DNA of 64,000 nucleotides from Palsa-504 sp963847965 (lineage in GTDB: Bacteria > Actinomycetota > Actinomycetes > Streptosporangiales > Streptosporangiaceae), in assembly GCA_963847965.1 (NCBI GenBank), contig CAWKCG010000006.1, positions 124,001 through 188,000 of the forward strand, read 5' to 3'. The translations under genes and the position numbers were made by a program. The notes under the pieces are model-generated. The model had not been told where the DNA came from, did no database searches, and saw nothing but the letters and a program-made list of their open reading frames with translations. Shown here one piece after another: positions 32,583 through 41,865 of the stretch (its first letter is position 1; every line of letters starts with the position of its first letter).

Positions 32583-33245
32583 TCAGCTGACCGCCGTCCC
32601 CGAGGTACCGGGCACTGACCCGGGGCCGGATCCGCCCGACCTGATGATGATGAGGCGGGAGTCCTTGGCCCCGTTGACGACGGCGCCCCCGGTGAACACG
32701 GTCTCGCCGTCGGCCAGCGCGCTCGTCGTGGTCTTGCTGCCGTTCTGCCTGACCACGGTGTTGCCCACGATCAGCCAGGTCCAGACCGTGCCGTCCGGGG
32801 CGCGGACCACCAGGTCGGTTCCGCTGACGCTGGTGATCGTGCCGCGCTCGAACGCCAGCGTATGGAAGCCGGTCTTGTTGTGGAAGGTGAATTCGCCGTG
32901 GACGCCGCCGAGGAGGCGCAGCCTGGCCAGCGCCCACCGGATGCGGGCCAGCGGGATGTTAGCTGAGGCGCTGGCTGCGGTGCCCAGCGTCGAGTTGAGC
33001 ACCGCCGCGTTCGCCGACTGGGCCGCGCTGGTGCCCGAGGCGGCGGCCGGGGCGCCCGACCCAGAAAGCGCCAGGGCGATCCCGCCGCCCGCGAGGAAGC
33101 CCGCCAGGGTGATGCCGGCGCCCCAGCGGAGCAGCCGCTTCTTACGGGTCCGGGCAGAAGGATCAGGTGCACCCGCCGGGTAGGTCCCGCCCGCGGGTCC
33201 GCCTGCGGGCCCGGCCCCGGCCGGGGTGTCGTACAAGTTGTCCAT
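32583..33245 (-). CDS. membrane-anchored secreted protein upstream of the two-component system
   Basis: A 220-residue protein: Pro/Gly-rich cytoplasmic head (MDNLYDTPAGAGPAGGPAGG), basic stop RKKRLLRWG, one membrane span (AGITLAGFLAGGGIALALSG), then an extracellular domain of beta-type with GEFTFHNKTGFHTLAFERG, TITSVSGTDLVVRAPDGTVW and TWLIVGNTVVR. This resembles DUF5666-type domains. It lies 52 bp before the response-regulator gene on the same strand; it could be a signalling input or an output of that system. Function unknown. Confidence 0.72.
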   Translation of the reverse strand: MDNLYDTPAGAGPAGGPAGGTYPAGAPDPSARTRKKRLLRWGAGITLAGFLAGGGIALALSGSGAPAAASGTSAAQSANAAVLNSTLGTAASASANIPLARIRWALARLRLLGGVHGEFTFHNKTGFHTLAFERGTITSVSGTDLVVRAPDGTVWTWLIVGNTVVRQNGSKTTTSALADGETVFTGGAVVNGAKDSRLIIIRSGGSGPGSVPGTSGTAVS

Positions 33246-33479
33246 GCCACGCAGAGTGGTTCACGGGTCTTGGACATCGCCTCGTTCCGCCTGTAAGCAG
33301 CCTGGGAGTGACACGCGAGTTTGCTGACGGCCAGCATGGCGCCAGCAGGGAGCGCTCATGATCCTCTCGGTTTCCTGTCGGCGCCCCCGCCCGACCGGTG
33401 ACGGATAAACAGAAGTCATTGTTCGTGATTCGCACGCGCCGTGCCAGACTGTGAGCGAACAGCTCTGGGAGGGCGGCTG

Positions 33480-34298
33480 ATGGAAAAGGAGATGCCGGCT
33501 GGCGTGGACACGGGCCGGGCGTCGCCCGCGCGGATCTATGACTACATGCTCCGCGGCAACAACTACTTCCAGGTCGATCGCTTCGCCGCCGAGCGCATCC
33601 TGGCCGTCGCGCCCGAGACCAGGGATTGCGCGTGGTCTAACCGCGGCTTTCATCAGCGCGCGGCCAAGTGGATATGCCAGCAGGGCGTGCGCCAGTTCAT
33701 CGACATCGGCTCCGGGTTGCCGACCGTCGGGAACACGCACGATGTGGTGCAGAAGGTCGACCCCGACGCCCGCGTGCTTTACGTCGACAACGATCCCATG
33801 GTGCTGCTGCACAGCCGCGCGTTCATCGGCGCCGGCGAGACAGTCGGGGCGATCTGCGCCGACCTGCGCGAGCCGGACGCCGTCCTTGATCATCCCGAGC
33901 TCCGCAGGCTCATCGACTTCGGCGAGCCCGTCGGCCTGCTGATGACCGCGGTCATGATGTTCGTCTCCGACGTGTCCGACCCGTGGGCGCTCGTGTCGCG
34001 GTACATGGGCGCCCTCGTGTCAGGCAGCTACCTGTCGCTGTCGCACCTCACCGACGATTACAAGCCGCCGGCCGCGGCCGAGGGCTTCCGTTCCGTCTTC
34101 GATACCGCCACCGAGCACCTGTACTTCCGTTCCAAGGCCAAGGTCGAGCGGTTCTTCGACGGGCTGGAACTGGCCGCGCCGTACGAGGGAGCCGAGCCCG
34201 GCGTCACGTTCACCGGCCTGTGGGGCGCCGAGGACGTCGAGCTCGCCGACAGCGACGGCTCACGATGGCTGTATTGCGGGGTGGCCAGGAAGCCGTGA
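33480..34298 (+). CDS. DUF574 SAM-dependent methyltransferase
   Basis: A 272-residue protein starting MEKEMPAGVDTGRASPARIY. The DUF574 signature DTGRASPARIYDYMLRGNN and the FIDIGSGLPTVGNTHDVVQ SAM-binding segment are clear, with ARVLYVDNDPMVLLHSRAF holding the acidic ribose contact. Its start is preceded by GGGAGGG. DUF574 proteins are abundant in actinobacteria and often sit next to DUF397 and DUF5753 genes, as here. The substrate is unknown. It overlaps the next gene by 4 nt (GTGA). Confidence 0.88.
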   Translation: MEKEMPAGVDTGRASPARIYDYMLRGNNYFQVDRFAAERILAVAPETRDCAWSNRGFHQRAAKWICQQGVRQFIDIGSGLPTVGNTHDVVQKVDPDARVLYVDNDPMVLLHSRAFIGAGETVGAICADLREPDAVLDHPELRRLIDFGEPVGLLMTAVMMFVSDVSDPWALVSRYMGALVSGSYLSLSHLTDDYKPPAAAEGFRSVFDTATEHLYFRSKAKVERFFDGLELAAPYEGAEPGVTFTGLWGAEDVELADSDGSRWLYCGVARKP

Positions 34299-34636
34299 CC
34301 GCCAAGCCCACGGTCTCCGAGCTCGGCATCGACCTGGCGGCCCAGTCGTGGCAGCGCTCCGGCCAGGGTGAGGGCGCGATCGAGGTCGCGTTCGCCCGCG
34401 CCCCCGAGCCCACGGCCCGCACCCCCGAGCCCACGGCCCGCGCCCCCGAGCCCGCAGCCTCCTCCCCGCCCGCGGCCGAGTGGGTCCTGCTGCGGGTGGC
34501 AGGCGATCCGGACCAGCGGGTCCTCGTATTCGACCGCCACGAGTGGGAGTGTTTCCTCGACGGCGCCCGCAACGGCGAGTTCGACGAGGCAGCCGTACCC
34601 GGCCCGCCACCCATCGATCCTGATAAAACCCTGTGA
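34295..34636 (+). CDS. DUF397-like small protein with Pro-rich insert
   Basis: A 113-residue protein coupled to the methyltransferase gene (GTGA, 34295-34298). The C-terminal half (VLLRVAGDPDQRVLVFDRHE, WECFLDGARNGEFDEAAV) resembles DUF397, small proteins such as BldB-type regulators of development. The middle holds Ala-Pro-Glu-Pro repeats (ARAPEPTARTPEPTARAPEP) from a 21-bp tandem DNA repeat. It may act as a partner of the XRE protein downstream. Confidence 0.72.
   Translation: MTAKPTVSELGIDLAAQSWQRSGQGEGAIEVAFARAPEPTARTPEPTARAPEPAASSPPAAEWVLLRVAGDPDQRVLVFDRHEWECFLDGARNGEFDEAAVPGPPPIDPDKTL
34397..34459. repeat. three 21-bp repeats encoding PEP motifs
   Basis: Units at 34397-34417, 34418-34438 and 34439-34459 (core cccccgagcccacggcc) encode the ARAPEP-type repeats of the DUF397-like protein. 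Each unit is 7 codons, so copy-number change stays in frame. Confidence 0.8.
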
Positions 34637-34643
34637 CACTGGT

Positions 34644-34656
34644 TTGCGATTCGCAA
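34644..34656. promoter_or_regulatory. XRE operator candidate upstream of the DUF5753 gene
   Basis: A perfect 13-bp palindrome TTGCGATTCGCAA. A related site, TTCGTGATTCGCAC at 33422-33435, precedes the DUF574 gene. Sharing of GATTCGCA at both promoters suggests one XRE regulator controls both operons. Promoter boxes not defined. Confidence 0.55.
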
Positions 34657-34709
34657 GTTGGGTACCGTGTTAAGCACACGACAGGGGTCCTGTCAAGAAG
34701 GAGATCCGC

Positions 34710-35855
34710 ATGAGCGATGATGCCTACGGTGCCACCATCGCCAAACGCCGGCTCGCTCGCGAGCTGACCACGGCGCGGATCAACGCCGGCTACACCGCCA
34801 ACCACGCCTGCGACATCCTGAGCTGGGGCCGCGGCAAGGTGGGCCGCTTCGAGGCCAACCAGTGGAAACGTCCCGAGATGAGCGACATCAGGGACCTGAT
34901 CAGGATCTACGGCATCGAAGAGGACAAGCGAGATGAGATCGAGGACCTGGCCATCCGCGCCCGGGCCAGGGCGTGGTGGCGGGAGTATCCCGAGATCTTC
35001 GACAGCGAGTTCCCCGGCTACGAGAACGACGCCACCACCATCCGCGTCTTCATGCCGCTCGTGCTGCCCGGGCTGCTCCAGACCCCCGCGTATACCGAGG
35101 CCCTGATGCGGTCCGGGCCGCGGCCTCCGGCGTACCGCCGCAAGGCGGTTGACTCCAGGCTGCGCAGGCAGGAGATCCTCGACCGCAAGGACGGCACCGC
35201 CCCCATGGTCAGCGCGGTCATCACCGAGGCGTCCCTGCTGTACCGGTGGGGGCTGCGGGAGGACCGCAGGGAGCAGATCGAGCACCTGGTCGCGTTCGGC
35301 GCGCACCGCAACGTGAACCTGCGCATCCAGCGGTTCGAGGACGGGCCACCGATCGGGATCGTCTCGATGGTCAACATCTTCAGCTTCCGCGATGACGAGC
35401 CGAGCCTGGTCTTCGTGGAAACCGACTACTCGATCGAGGAGGTGAGCAAGCCGGAGTCCGTGCAGGGGTATATCGAATCGTTCGAGCGTGCCAGCGACGC
35501 CGCGCTTGAGCCTGCGGATACCACGGGCTACCTCGAACATCTGGCCAAGCGAATGGAGTTAAGCAACAATGACCGATCTGTCTCAGGCCATCTGGCGGAA
35601 GGCCCGCCGAAGCGCGCACAACGGAGGCTGCGTGGAGATCGCAGCCAACCTGCCCGGCGTAGCCGCCGTGCGGGACAGCAAGCGACCCGAGGGGGGCGCA
35701 CACGTCGTCGGCCGGGACTCGTTCGCCGAGTTCCTGGCCGATGTGAAGGCAGGACGTTACGACCTGAAGTAGTCGTGGCGGTTACGGAAAGCCCCCGGTT
35801 GGATGCCGCCACCGGGGGCTTTCTGTGGTGCCGGCCTGTCTCGGGGCCCAGGTGA
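34710..35855 (+). CDS. XRE-type regulator with DUF5753 (WhiJ-like)
   Basis: An open frame of 381 codons. The HTH is in the first ~70 residues (ELTTARINAGYTANHACDIL, GKVGRFEANQWKRPEMSDI), and DUF5753 follows (VLPGLLQTPAYTEALMRSG, VITEASLLYRWGLREDRREQ, IVSMVNIFSFRDDEPSLVFV, VETDYSIEEVSKPESVQGYI). Homology ends near residue 285 (LEHLAKRMEL). The last ~95 codons overlap the DUF397 gene in another frame and are Arg/Pro-rich, suggesting that the original stop was lost. AAGGAG 8 nt upstream supports ATG 34710. WhiJ-type proteins repress development with a DUF397 partner. Confidence 0.85.
   Translation: MSDDAYGATIAKRRLARELTTARINAGYTANHACDILSWGRGKVGRFEANQWKRPEMSDIRDLIRIYGIEEDKRDEIEDLAIRARARAWWREYPEIFDSEFPGYENDATTIRVFMPLVLPGLLQTPAYTEALMRSGPRPPAYRRKAVDSRLRRQEILDRKDGTAPMVSAVITEASLLYRWGLREDRREQIEHLVAFGAHRNVNLRIQRFEDGPPIGIVSMVNIFSFRDDEPSLVFVETDYSIEEVSKPESVQGYIESFERASDAALEPADTTGYLEHLAKRMELSNNDRSVSGHLAEGPPKRAQRRLRGDRSQPARRSRRAGQQATRGGRTRRRPGLVRRVPGRCEGRTLRPEVVVAVTESPRLDAATGGFLWCRPVSGPR
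35569..35772 (+). CDS. DUF397 small protein
   Basis: A 67-residue protein: MTDLSQAIWRKARRSAHNGG, CVEIAANLPGVAAVRDSKRP, FAEFLADVKAGRYDLK. This is a complete DUF397 domain, with the typical WRKSSRS-NGGCVEV and RDSK motifs. Related BldB-like proteins act with XRE-DUF5753 regulators in controlling morphological development and antibiotic production. It overlaps the end of the XRE reading frame. A terminator follows at 35788. Confidence 0.88.
   Translation: MTDLSQAIWRKARRSAHNGGCVEIAANLPGVAAVRDSKRPEGGAHVVGRDSFAEFLADVKAGRYDLK
35788..35822 (+). terminator. rho-independent-type terminator after the DUF397 gene
   Basis: Perfect 12-bp arms aaagcccccggt (35788-35799) and accgggggcttt (35811-35822) with an 11-nt loop and a short T-rich tail (tttctgtg), 16 nt past the DUF397 stop. 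It probably ends the XRE/DUF397 transcript. Confidence 0.85.
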
Positions 35856-36287
35856 GGTAACCGTCAGGTTCCCTCATCACCACAGACTGTACACGTCGTT
35901 TTCAGGCAATGGCTAGACGAGAAACGCCCCAACCTGGCCGATACAGCCACTAAAGCCGCACGAACACCGCATGCATCACGGCCAACGCTCGACGCGTACC
36001 GCCCAGATCAGGACGAGACTTCGGTAACCGAAACTAAATAACCTTCCGTGACCCGATCTCAGGCGTTATGTCCGAAATATGAGATATATCCATTATGGTG
36101 CGGCTGTAATGAACTGCGATAAAAAGAATGATGCCATTGATATTGCGAAGCGGGTCAGCCGAGTCATAACCTGTGTTTCACAGATTAAGAGTCAAAAACC
36201 AGGTATCGTGTTCTCAGGTAATGATGCCGACGGCACCCCCCCTCCAGCCGGCGGGTTTATCTCAGTTAATGGCCGGAGGCGCCAGGT
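35823..36287. other. AT-rich intergenic region before HATPase gene
   Basis: About 465 bp after the terminator with unusually low GC from 35990 to 36200 (ccgaaactaaataaccttcc, gatatatccattatggtg). It holds one 70-codon frame (36079-36291, MRYIHYGAAVMNCDKKNDAI) whose TGA overlaps the next ATG by 4 nt. Its AT-rich codons differ from the neighbours. It probably contains the promoter of the HATPase gene; coding is doubtful. Confidence 0.4.
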
Positions 36288-37298
36288 ATGAGACAGGGCA
36301 TCAGCAGTTGGCGGGGCGTTCACGCCGGTTACTGCCAGGCGTGGCCGCTTCCGGACGACGCGACATGCGCTTCAGTCGCGCGGCAGGTGTTCAGGGACGC
36401 GGTCTCGGAGGTCGGACTCGAGCCAGGCCTCCTCGATGACTGCATCCTGATGGCCAGCGAACTTGCGGCCAACACCCTGCACGCGCACGCGGTGGCCGGA
36501 GTCGGCGGAGGGGGCAATCGGCTCGCGCCCGTGATAGCGGGCGTGGAGGGCGAGCCAATGATTTCCGCCGACCCGGCCCCACGGATCCCCCAGAACCTGG
36601 AGGACCTGCAGAACCTGCAGGACTTCCAGAAACACCAGGGCGGTCCCGAACTCTGGCTGTACGTGCGCGGCCTCGGCGCCCGCCGCGAGCTCGTCTGCAA
36701 GGTCTTTGACTGCGTCCGCGGCTGGCGGCACGGCTCCCCGCCGTCCCCCGCCAGCGCGCCGGTGCACGCCGTGACCGGGCGCGGACTGCAGATCGTGCAC
36801 GAGCTGTCCGGCGGCCGCTGGGGGCACCATCCCTCCCGGGCGCGGCTGGGCGGCTGGGGGCGGCGCGGCAAGGCGGTCTGGTTCGCGGTGCCCGCCCCGC
36901 TCGCGCACGCCCGGCTGGCGGACGCGACCGGCCTGCGCGCGTACACCTCCTCGGCCGACGTCACGGCCACCCGGGCCAGCCAGCGGCTTAGCGCGCGCCA
37001 GGCCGCGCGCGAGCTTGAGGCGATGCTGAGCGAGCGCGGGTTCCGCAGGCTGCTGCGGGCCGACCAGCCGACCTCCGACATGTCGGTCCTGTCCGTCGGC
37101 CACGGCCTGACCATCTGGTGCAGGTCCGGAGTGGTGTCGCTGAGCACCCCCAGCGAAGCGGGCCTCCGGTGGACCTACGCCAACCTGGTCGAAGCGGCCG
37201 AGCAGACCGTGCGCTACTGCGAGGAGCTGGAGTTCAGCGGCGAGCTCGACCTCGACGAGGACCTGCTCGCCCGGGCCCAGTTACGGCTCATGCCGTAG
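36288..37298 (+). CDS. HATPase (RsbW/anti-sigma-like) protein of WhiJ-type cluster
   Basis: A 336-residue protein. The GHKL ATPase core is visible: LDDCILMASELAANTLHAHA is the N box, FDCVRGWRHGSP the G1-like region, and AVTGRGLQIVHELSGGRWGH the G2 box. A long insert with QNLEDLQNLQDFQKHQ separates the motifs. A C-terminal domain (ARELEAMLSERGFRRLL, DLDEDLLARAQL) is of unknown type. Single-domain ATPases of this kind accompany DUF5753/DUF397 genes in whiJ-like loci and may act as serine kinases or anti-sigma factors. Its 3' end overlaps the convergent nucleoside hydrolase by 11 nt. Confidence 0.78.
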   Translation: MRQGISSWRGVHAGYCQAWPLPDDATCASVARQVFRDAVSEVGLEPGLLDDCILMASELAANTLHAHAVAGVGGGGNRLAPVIAGVEGEPMISADPAPRIPQNLEDLQNLQDFQKHQGGPELWLYVRGLGARRELVCKVFDCVRGWRHGSPPSPASAPVHAVTGRGLQIVHELSGGRWGHHPSRARLGGWGRRGKAVWFAVPAPLAHARLADATGLRAYTSSADVTATRASQRLSARQAARELEAMLSERGFRRLLRADQPTSDMSVLSVGHGLTIWCRSGVVSLSTPSEAGLRWTYANLVEAAEQTVRYCEELEFSGELDLDEDLLARAQLRLMP

Positions 37299-38220
37299 GC
37301 ATCGCCCGCGCCACCCGGCCGAACGCCCCGAGCGTGAGCTCCCAGAACCTTTCCACGTCGATGTCCATCGCCACCCGGGCGTTACCGTCCCCGGCCACGG
37401 CAAAGTCGGTCACCGTCATCCCCGAGGTCAGCCGCCCCGCCGTCTCCACCTCAACCCGCGCGGGGACCAGCCCGAACACGTCAGGCTGCGCCACCCAGGC
37501 CACCGCGCACACGTCGTGCACCGGCGGCCCCGCGTTCTTGCCCTCCGACAGGTACTGCTCGAGGGCAGGCAGCAGCAGCCCGGTGCCGAGCGGCCCCAGC
37601 TCGCGCATCGCCTGGAGGACCGCCGCGGACGCCCCGGTCTGCAGGGTCACGTCAAGACCCAGCATGATCACCGTCCACCCCGCGCCGAACACCATCGCCG
37701 CGGCCTCCGGGTCGGCCCACACGTTGTACTCGGCGGCCGGCGTCGTATTGCCGCGCCCCGACGACCCGCCCATGATCACGAATTCCCGCACCCAGCCCGG
37801 GAGCCGCGGCTCCCGCCGCACCGCCAGCGCGATGTTGGTCAGCGGCGCCGTGCCCACGAGCGTGATCTCGCCCGGGGCGGCGCGGACGGTCTCGATGATG
37901 TAGTCGATGGCGTGCCCGGGCGCCGGGCCGGCCGCCGGCGCAGGCAGCACGGCCCCGCCAAGGCCCGACTCCCCGTGTACCTCCCGCGCGTCCAGCGCGG
38001 GGCGCAGCAGCGGCCCGGCGCACCCGGCGGTCACCGGCGTCCCCGCGGCGCCGATGAACTCGCACACCGCGAGCGCGTTCTCCGTGGTCTTGGCCAGCCC
38101 CACGTTGCCCGCCACCGTCGTGATGCCGACCAGCTCGATGCCGGGGTGCCCGTGCGCGAAGGCGATCGCGAGCGCGTCATCGATCCCCGGGTCGCAGTCG
38201 AGGATGATCTTCGTGGCCAT
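37288..38220 (-). CDS. inosine-uridine-preferring nucleoside hydrolase
   Basis: A 310-residue enzyme with the calcium-binding N-terminus ILDCDPGIDDALAIAFAH (DxDPGxDDA), the TTVAGNVGLAKTTENAL segment, LVGTAPLTNIALAVRREPR and EYNVWADPEAAAMVFGAG, then HDVCAVAWVAQPDVF with the catalytic His-Asp. The enzyme cleaves the N-glycosidic bond of nucleosides to ribose and base. With ADP-ribosylglycohydrolase and PfkB kinase 9 kb away, a ribose-salvage theme is plausible but not proven. It stands alone between the HATPase and glyA genes. Confidence 0.92.
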   Translation of the reverse strand: MATKIILDCDPGIDDALAIAFAHGHPGIELVGITTVAGNVGLAKTTENALAVCEFIGAAGTPVTAGCAGPLLRPALDAREVHGESGLGGAVLPAPAAGPAPGHAIDYIIETVRAAPGEITLVGTAPLTNIALAVRREPRLPGWVREFVIMGGSSGRGNTTPAAEYNVWADPEAAAMVFGAGWTVIMLGLDVTLQTGASAAVLQAMRELGPLGTGLLLPALEQYLSEGKNAGPPVHDVCAVAWVAQPDVFGLVPARVEVETAGRLTSGMTVTDFAVAGDGNARVAMDIDVERFWELTLGAFGRVARAMPTA

Positions 38221-38336
38221 CTCACGCTCCTCGCTTGGAGTTGTTGCCCGGAATGAAGGTACCGAACGAGCCGTGGTGCGCGCCCCAGTGACCTGCGACG
38301 GTCCGGGTGTGTAGCCTGCATGCGAGGAGGTCCGTG

Positions 38337-39602
<1,266 letters not shown>

Positions 39603-39645
39603 GGCGGCCCCTCCCCCCACCGGCCGCGACGTATAGACAAGCACA

Positions 39646-39656
39646 TTGACTGTCAA
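39646..39656. promoter_or_regulatory. operator candidate before MarR-VOC fusion
   Basis: Perfect palindrome TTGAC-T-GTCAA in an AT-rich gap, flanked by ACAAGC (39637-39642) and GCTTGT (39657-39662). It sits about 30 bp before the GTG start at 39683, where a MarR repressor would bind. Confidence 0.5.
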
Positions 39657-39682
39657 GCTTGTTGTCGATATCGTTAACCGGC

Positions 39683-40510
39683 GTGGAGGACGCCGACTGG
39701 CACGAGTACGCCACCCCAACCTTGATGAGGGCCGCTCGTGGCGTGTACGCCCAGTCCATCAGGGCACAGTTGCAGCTTATCGGGATCGATGATCTCCCGG
39801 AGAATGGCATCTTCATCCTGGCGGGGGTCGACACCTCGGGAGGACCGAGACGGGACCTGCCGGCCGGGCTTGGTGTCACCAAGCAGGCCGTCAGCCAGGT
39901 GATCGACATACTGGTCAACCGGGGCTACCTCACCCGGAGCCCCGATCAGGGCGACCGCCGCCGGGTTGTCCTGGAGCTGACCGACCGGGGCCACCAGGTC
40001 GTAGACGCTGCCACACACGCAGTGGAGGCGGTAGATCGCCAACTCGCCGAGCGCGTGTCAGCCGAACAGGTCGAGGCGATGCGCTCGGCGCTGATCGCCC
40101 TGGCCAAGATCAAGGGTGCGGCCATCACCACCGGAGTGGGCCAGCGCCGAATGCCCCGCCAGCTCAGGAGCTTCAGCCCCATCTTCCCGGTCCGTGACCT
40201 GGCCGCGGCGCTGGCCCATTACGCAGCGCTCGGCTTCCGCACCTTCGCCTACGAAGGCGGCGACCAGTACGGGTTCGCCTCCCGCGACGGGGTCGACCTG
40301 CACCTGTCCGCGCACGCCGGGCCGGACTTCCACCCGGCCTCCGCCTACCTGTACGTGCGCGACGCCGACGCCCTGTACGAGGAATGGAGCCGGCCCGGCC
40401 TCGCGGGGCACACCTATCCGGTGGGGCCGACCGACTACAAACTGCGCGAGGGGTCCCATGTTGATCCGGACGGCAACCTCATCCGCTTCGGCTCACCCAT
40501 GCCGACCTGA
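39683..40510 (+). CDS. MarR-type regulator fused to a VOC/bleomycin-resistance-like domain
   Basis: About 275 residues from GTG 39683 (MEDADWHEYATPTLMRAARG). Residues 1-150 are a MarR winged helix: GIFILAGVDTSGGPRRDL, LGVTKQAVSQVIDILVNRGY, LTRSPDQGDRRRVVLELTD. Residues 165-275 are a glyoxalase/bleomycin-resistance fold (FSPIFPVRDLAAALAHYAAL, SRDGVDLHLSAHAGPDF, SHVDPDGNLIRFGSP). A fusion of sensor and ligand-binding domain could let one polypeptide regulate and sequester a drug. It precedes a lipoprotein hydrolase gene by 4 nt. Confidence 0.82.
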   Translation: MEDADWHEYATPTLMRAARGVYAQSIRAQLQLIGIDDLPENGIFILAGVDTSGGPRRDLPAGLGVTKQAVSQVIDILVNRGYLTRSPDQGDRRRVVLELTDRGHQVVDAATHAVEAVDRQLAERVSAEQVEAMRSALIALAKIKGAAITTGVGQRRMPRQLRSFSPIFPVRDLAAALAHYAALGFRTFAYEGGDQYGFASRDGVDLHLSAHAGPDFHPASAYLYVRDADALYEEWSRPGLAGHTYPVGPTDYKLREGSHVDPDGNLIRFGSPMPT

Positions 40511-40514
40511 CCCG

Positions 40515-41507
40515 GTGCCAAGGCGCCTGAAGCGCGCAGCCAGGTCCGCGCTGGCCGTCGCGGGCGCCGCGGCGTTGCTGGCTGGCTGCGGGGGAGGCGG
40601 CACCACCACCACCACCTCCGCCAGCACCCCCACCAGCACCCCGAGCAGCACCCCGAGCAGCACCGCCGCCAGCCAGCCCGCGACCGTGCTCCCTCGTGAC
40701 GTCGTGAACGCGCCAACCAGGATCGCCAATACCACCGCCGGACCTGTGGGCTATCGCGAGGTTGGCACGGGCAGCCCGGTCCTGCTCATCACGGGCCTGA
40801 GCGCATCCATAGACGACTGGCAGCCCGATTTCGTCGCCGGGCTGGCTGCCGCCGGCCACACGGTCGTGGTCTTCGACAACGCCGGAGTCGGTCAGACCGC
40901 CGCCCTGCCCTCGCCTCTCACCATCACCGCCATGGCGAACCAGACCAGCGCCCTGATCTCGGCCCTCCGGCTGGGTCGGCCCGCGGTCCTCGGCTGGTCC
41001 ATGGGCGGCATGATCGCCCAGGCCCTCGCCGTGCTCCACCCGGCCCAGGTGTCCAAGCTCATCCTGGCCGCGACCCAGCCAGGAACCGGAAACGCGAAGC
41101 CCGTTCCCGCCGCGGCCGCCGCCGCGGTCGTCAGCGGAAACCCGGCTGCGGTTCTCTCGGTCCTCTTCCCTCCCAGCGCGACCGTCGCGGCCCAGGCGTA
41201 CGCGATCGGCATCTTGCGCTACCCCGGCTTCTACCAGGCATCCAGCGCCATCACCGCCGATCAGGCGGTCGCGGTTCAGCAATGGATAGCAGGTCAAGAC
41301 CCCGCCGGACGCAAACTGGGGGACATCAGGATCCCCACGCTGGTGGCCGACGGAACCCTGGACCGGCTCGATCCCGTCGCCAACGACCGAACGCTCGCCG
41401 CGAGCGTACCGGGAGCGAGGCTGATCCTGTATCCCGGAGCCGGCCACGCCTTCCTGTTCCAGGACTCGGCCAGCTTCCTGCCAGCCGTGGAAGGCTTCCT
41501 GGGCTGA
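40515..41507 (+). CDS. lipoprotein alpha/beta hydrolase
   Basis: A 330-residue secreted enzyme from GTG 40515. Signal peptide with lipobox: RRLKRAARSALAVAGAAALL ending LLAGC, then a Thr/Ser/Pro-rich linker. The alpha/beta-hydrolase core has PVLLITGLSASIDDW (oxyanion), VVVFDNAGVGQTA, nucleophile elbow GWSMGGMIAQAL, Asp in VADGTLDRLDPVA, and His in YPGAGHAFLFQDS. It is anchored outside the membrane. Substrate unknown; the location after a MarR-VOC regulator suggests a xenobiotic or lipid ester. Confidence 0.85.
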   Translation: MPRRLKRAARSALAVAGAAALLAGCGGGGTTTTTSASTPTSTPSSTPSSTAASQPATVLPRDVVNAPTRIANTTAGPVGYREVGTGSPVLLITGLSASIDDWQPDFVAGLAAAGHTVVVFDNAGVGQTAALPSPLTITAMANQTSALISALRLGRPAVLGWSMGGMIAQALAVLHPAQVSKLILAATQPGTGNAKPVPAAAAAAVVSGNPAAVLSVLFPPSATVAAQAYAIGILRYPGFYQASSAITADQAVAVQQWIAGQDPAGRKLGDIRIPTLVADGTLDRLDPVANDRTLAASVPGARLILYPGAGHAFLFQDSASFLPAVEGFLG

Positions 41508-41553
41508 GCGGCAGTCAGGCCCGAAGATGGTGCCCTCTCCATCTGCCCAATGA

Positions 41554-41569
41554 ATGCAATATCTTGCAT
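41554..41569. promoter_or_regulatory. operator candidate before RHH/PIN genes
   Basis: ATGCAA-TATC-TTGCAT, perfect 6-bp arms with a 4-bp spacer, in the AT-rich promoter 30 bp before the antitoxin ATG. Antitoxins of the ribbon-helix-helix type bind such sites for autoregulation. Confidence 0.6.
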
Positions 41570-41598
41570 ATTAGAAGCAGTTCGTTACACTTGAGTGC

Positions 41599-41865
41599 AT
41601 GAGTGCCCAGACCCTCGGCTTCGCCGTCCAGCCTGAAGATCGCCCGCTCCTTGACGAGCTCGTGGCTTATTTCGGCAACGGCAACCGGTCTGCCTACCTG
41701 CGTGCCACCCTGAGGGTCATGCGATCCGTCATGCTGGCCGATCAACTGCGTGACCTGCAGGCATACGGTCAGCAGCGAACCGCGGAGCTCGGCATCGAAC
41801 CTGCAGATGTACCCGCGCGGGTACGAGAGTTCCTGAAAGGCACCGCCGAACGCGACGGGCAATGA
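41599..41865 (+). CDS. ribbon-helix-helix-type antitoxin
   Basis: An 88-residue protein: MSAQTLGFAVQPEDRPLLDE, LVAYFGNGNRSAYLRATLRV, MRSVMLADQLRDLQAYGQQR. The N-terminal strand and two helices fit a CopG/RHH DNA-binding domain, with a C-terminal helical toxin-neutralising tail. Its stop overlaps the PIN toxin start (ATGA, 41862-41865). It probably represses its own promoter at the 41554 dyad. Confidence 0.78.
   Translation: MSAQTLGFAVQPEDRPLLDELVAYFGNGNRSAYLRATLRVMRSVMLADQLRDLQAYGQQRTAELGIEPADVPARVREFLKGTAERDGQ

Noticed and set aside
36079..36291. 70-codon gene before the HATPase gene
   Set aside because: Very AT-rich codon usage and no homology; the 4-nt overlap with the next start is the only support, so it is kept as intergenic with a note.
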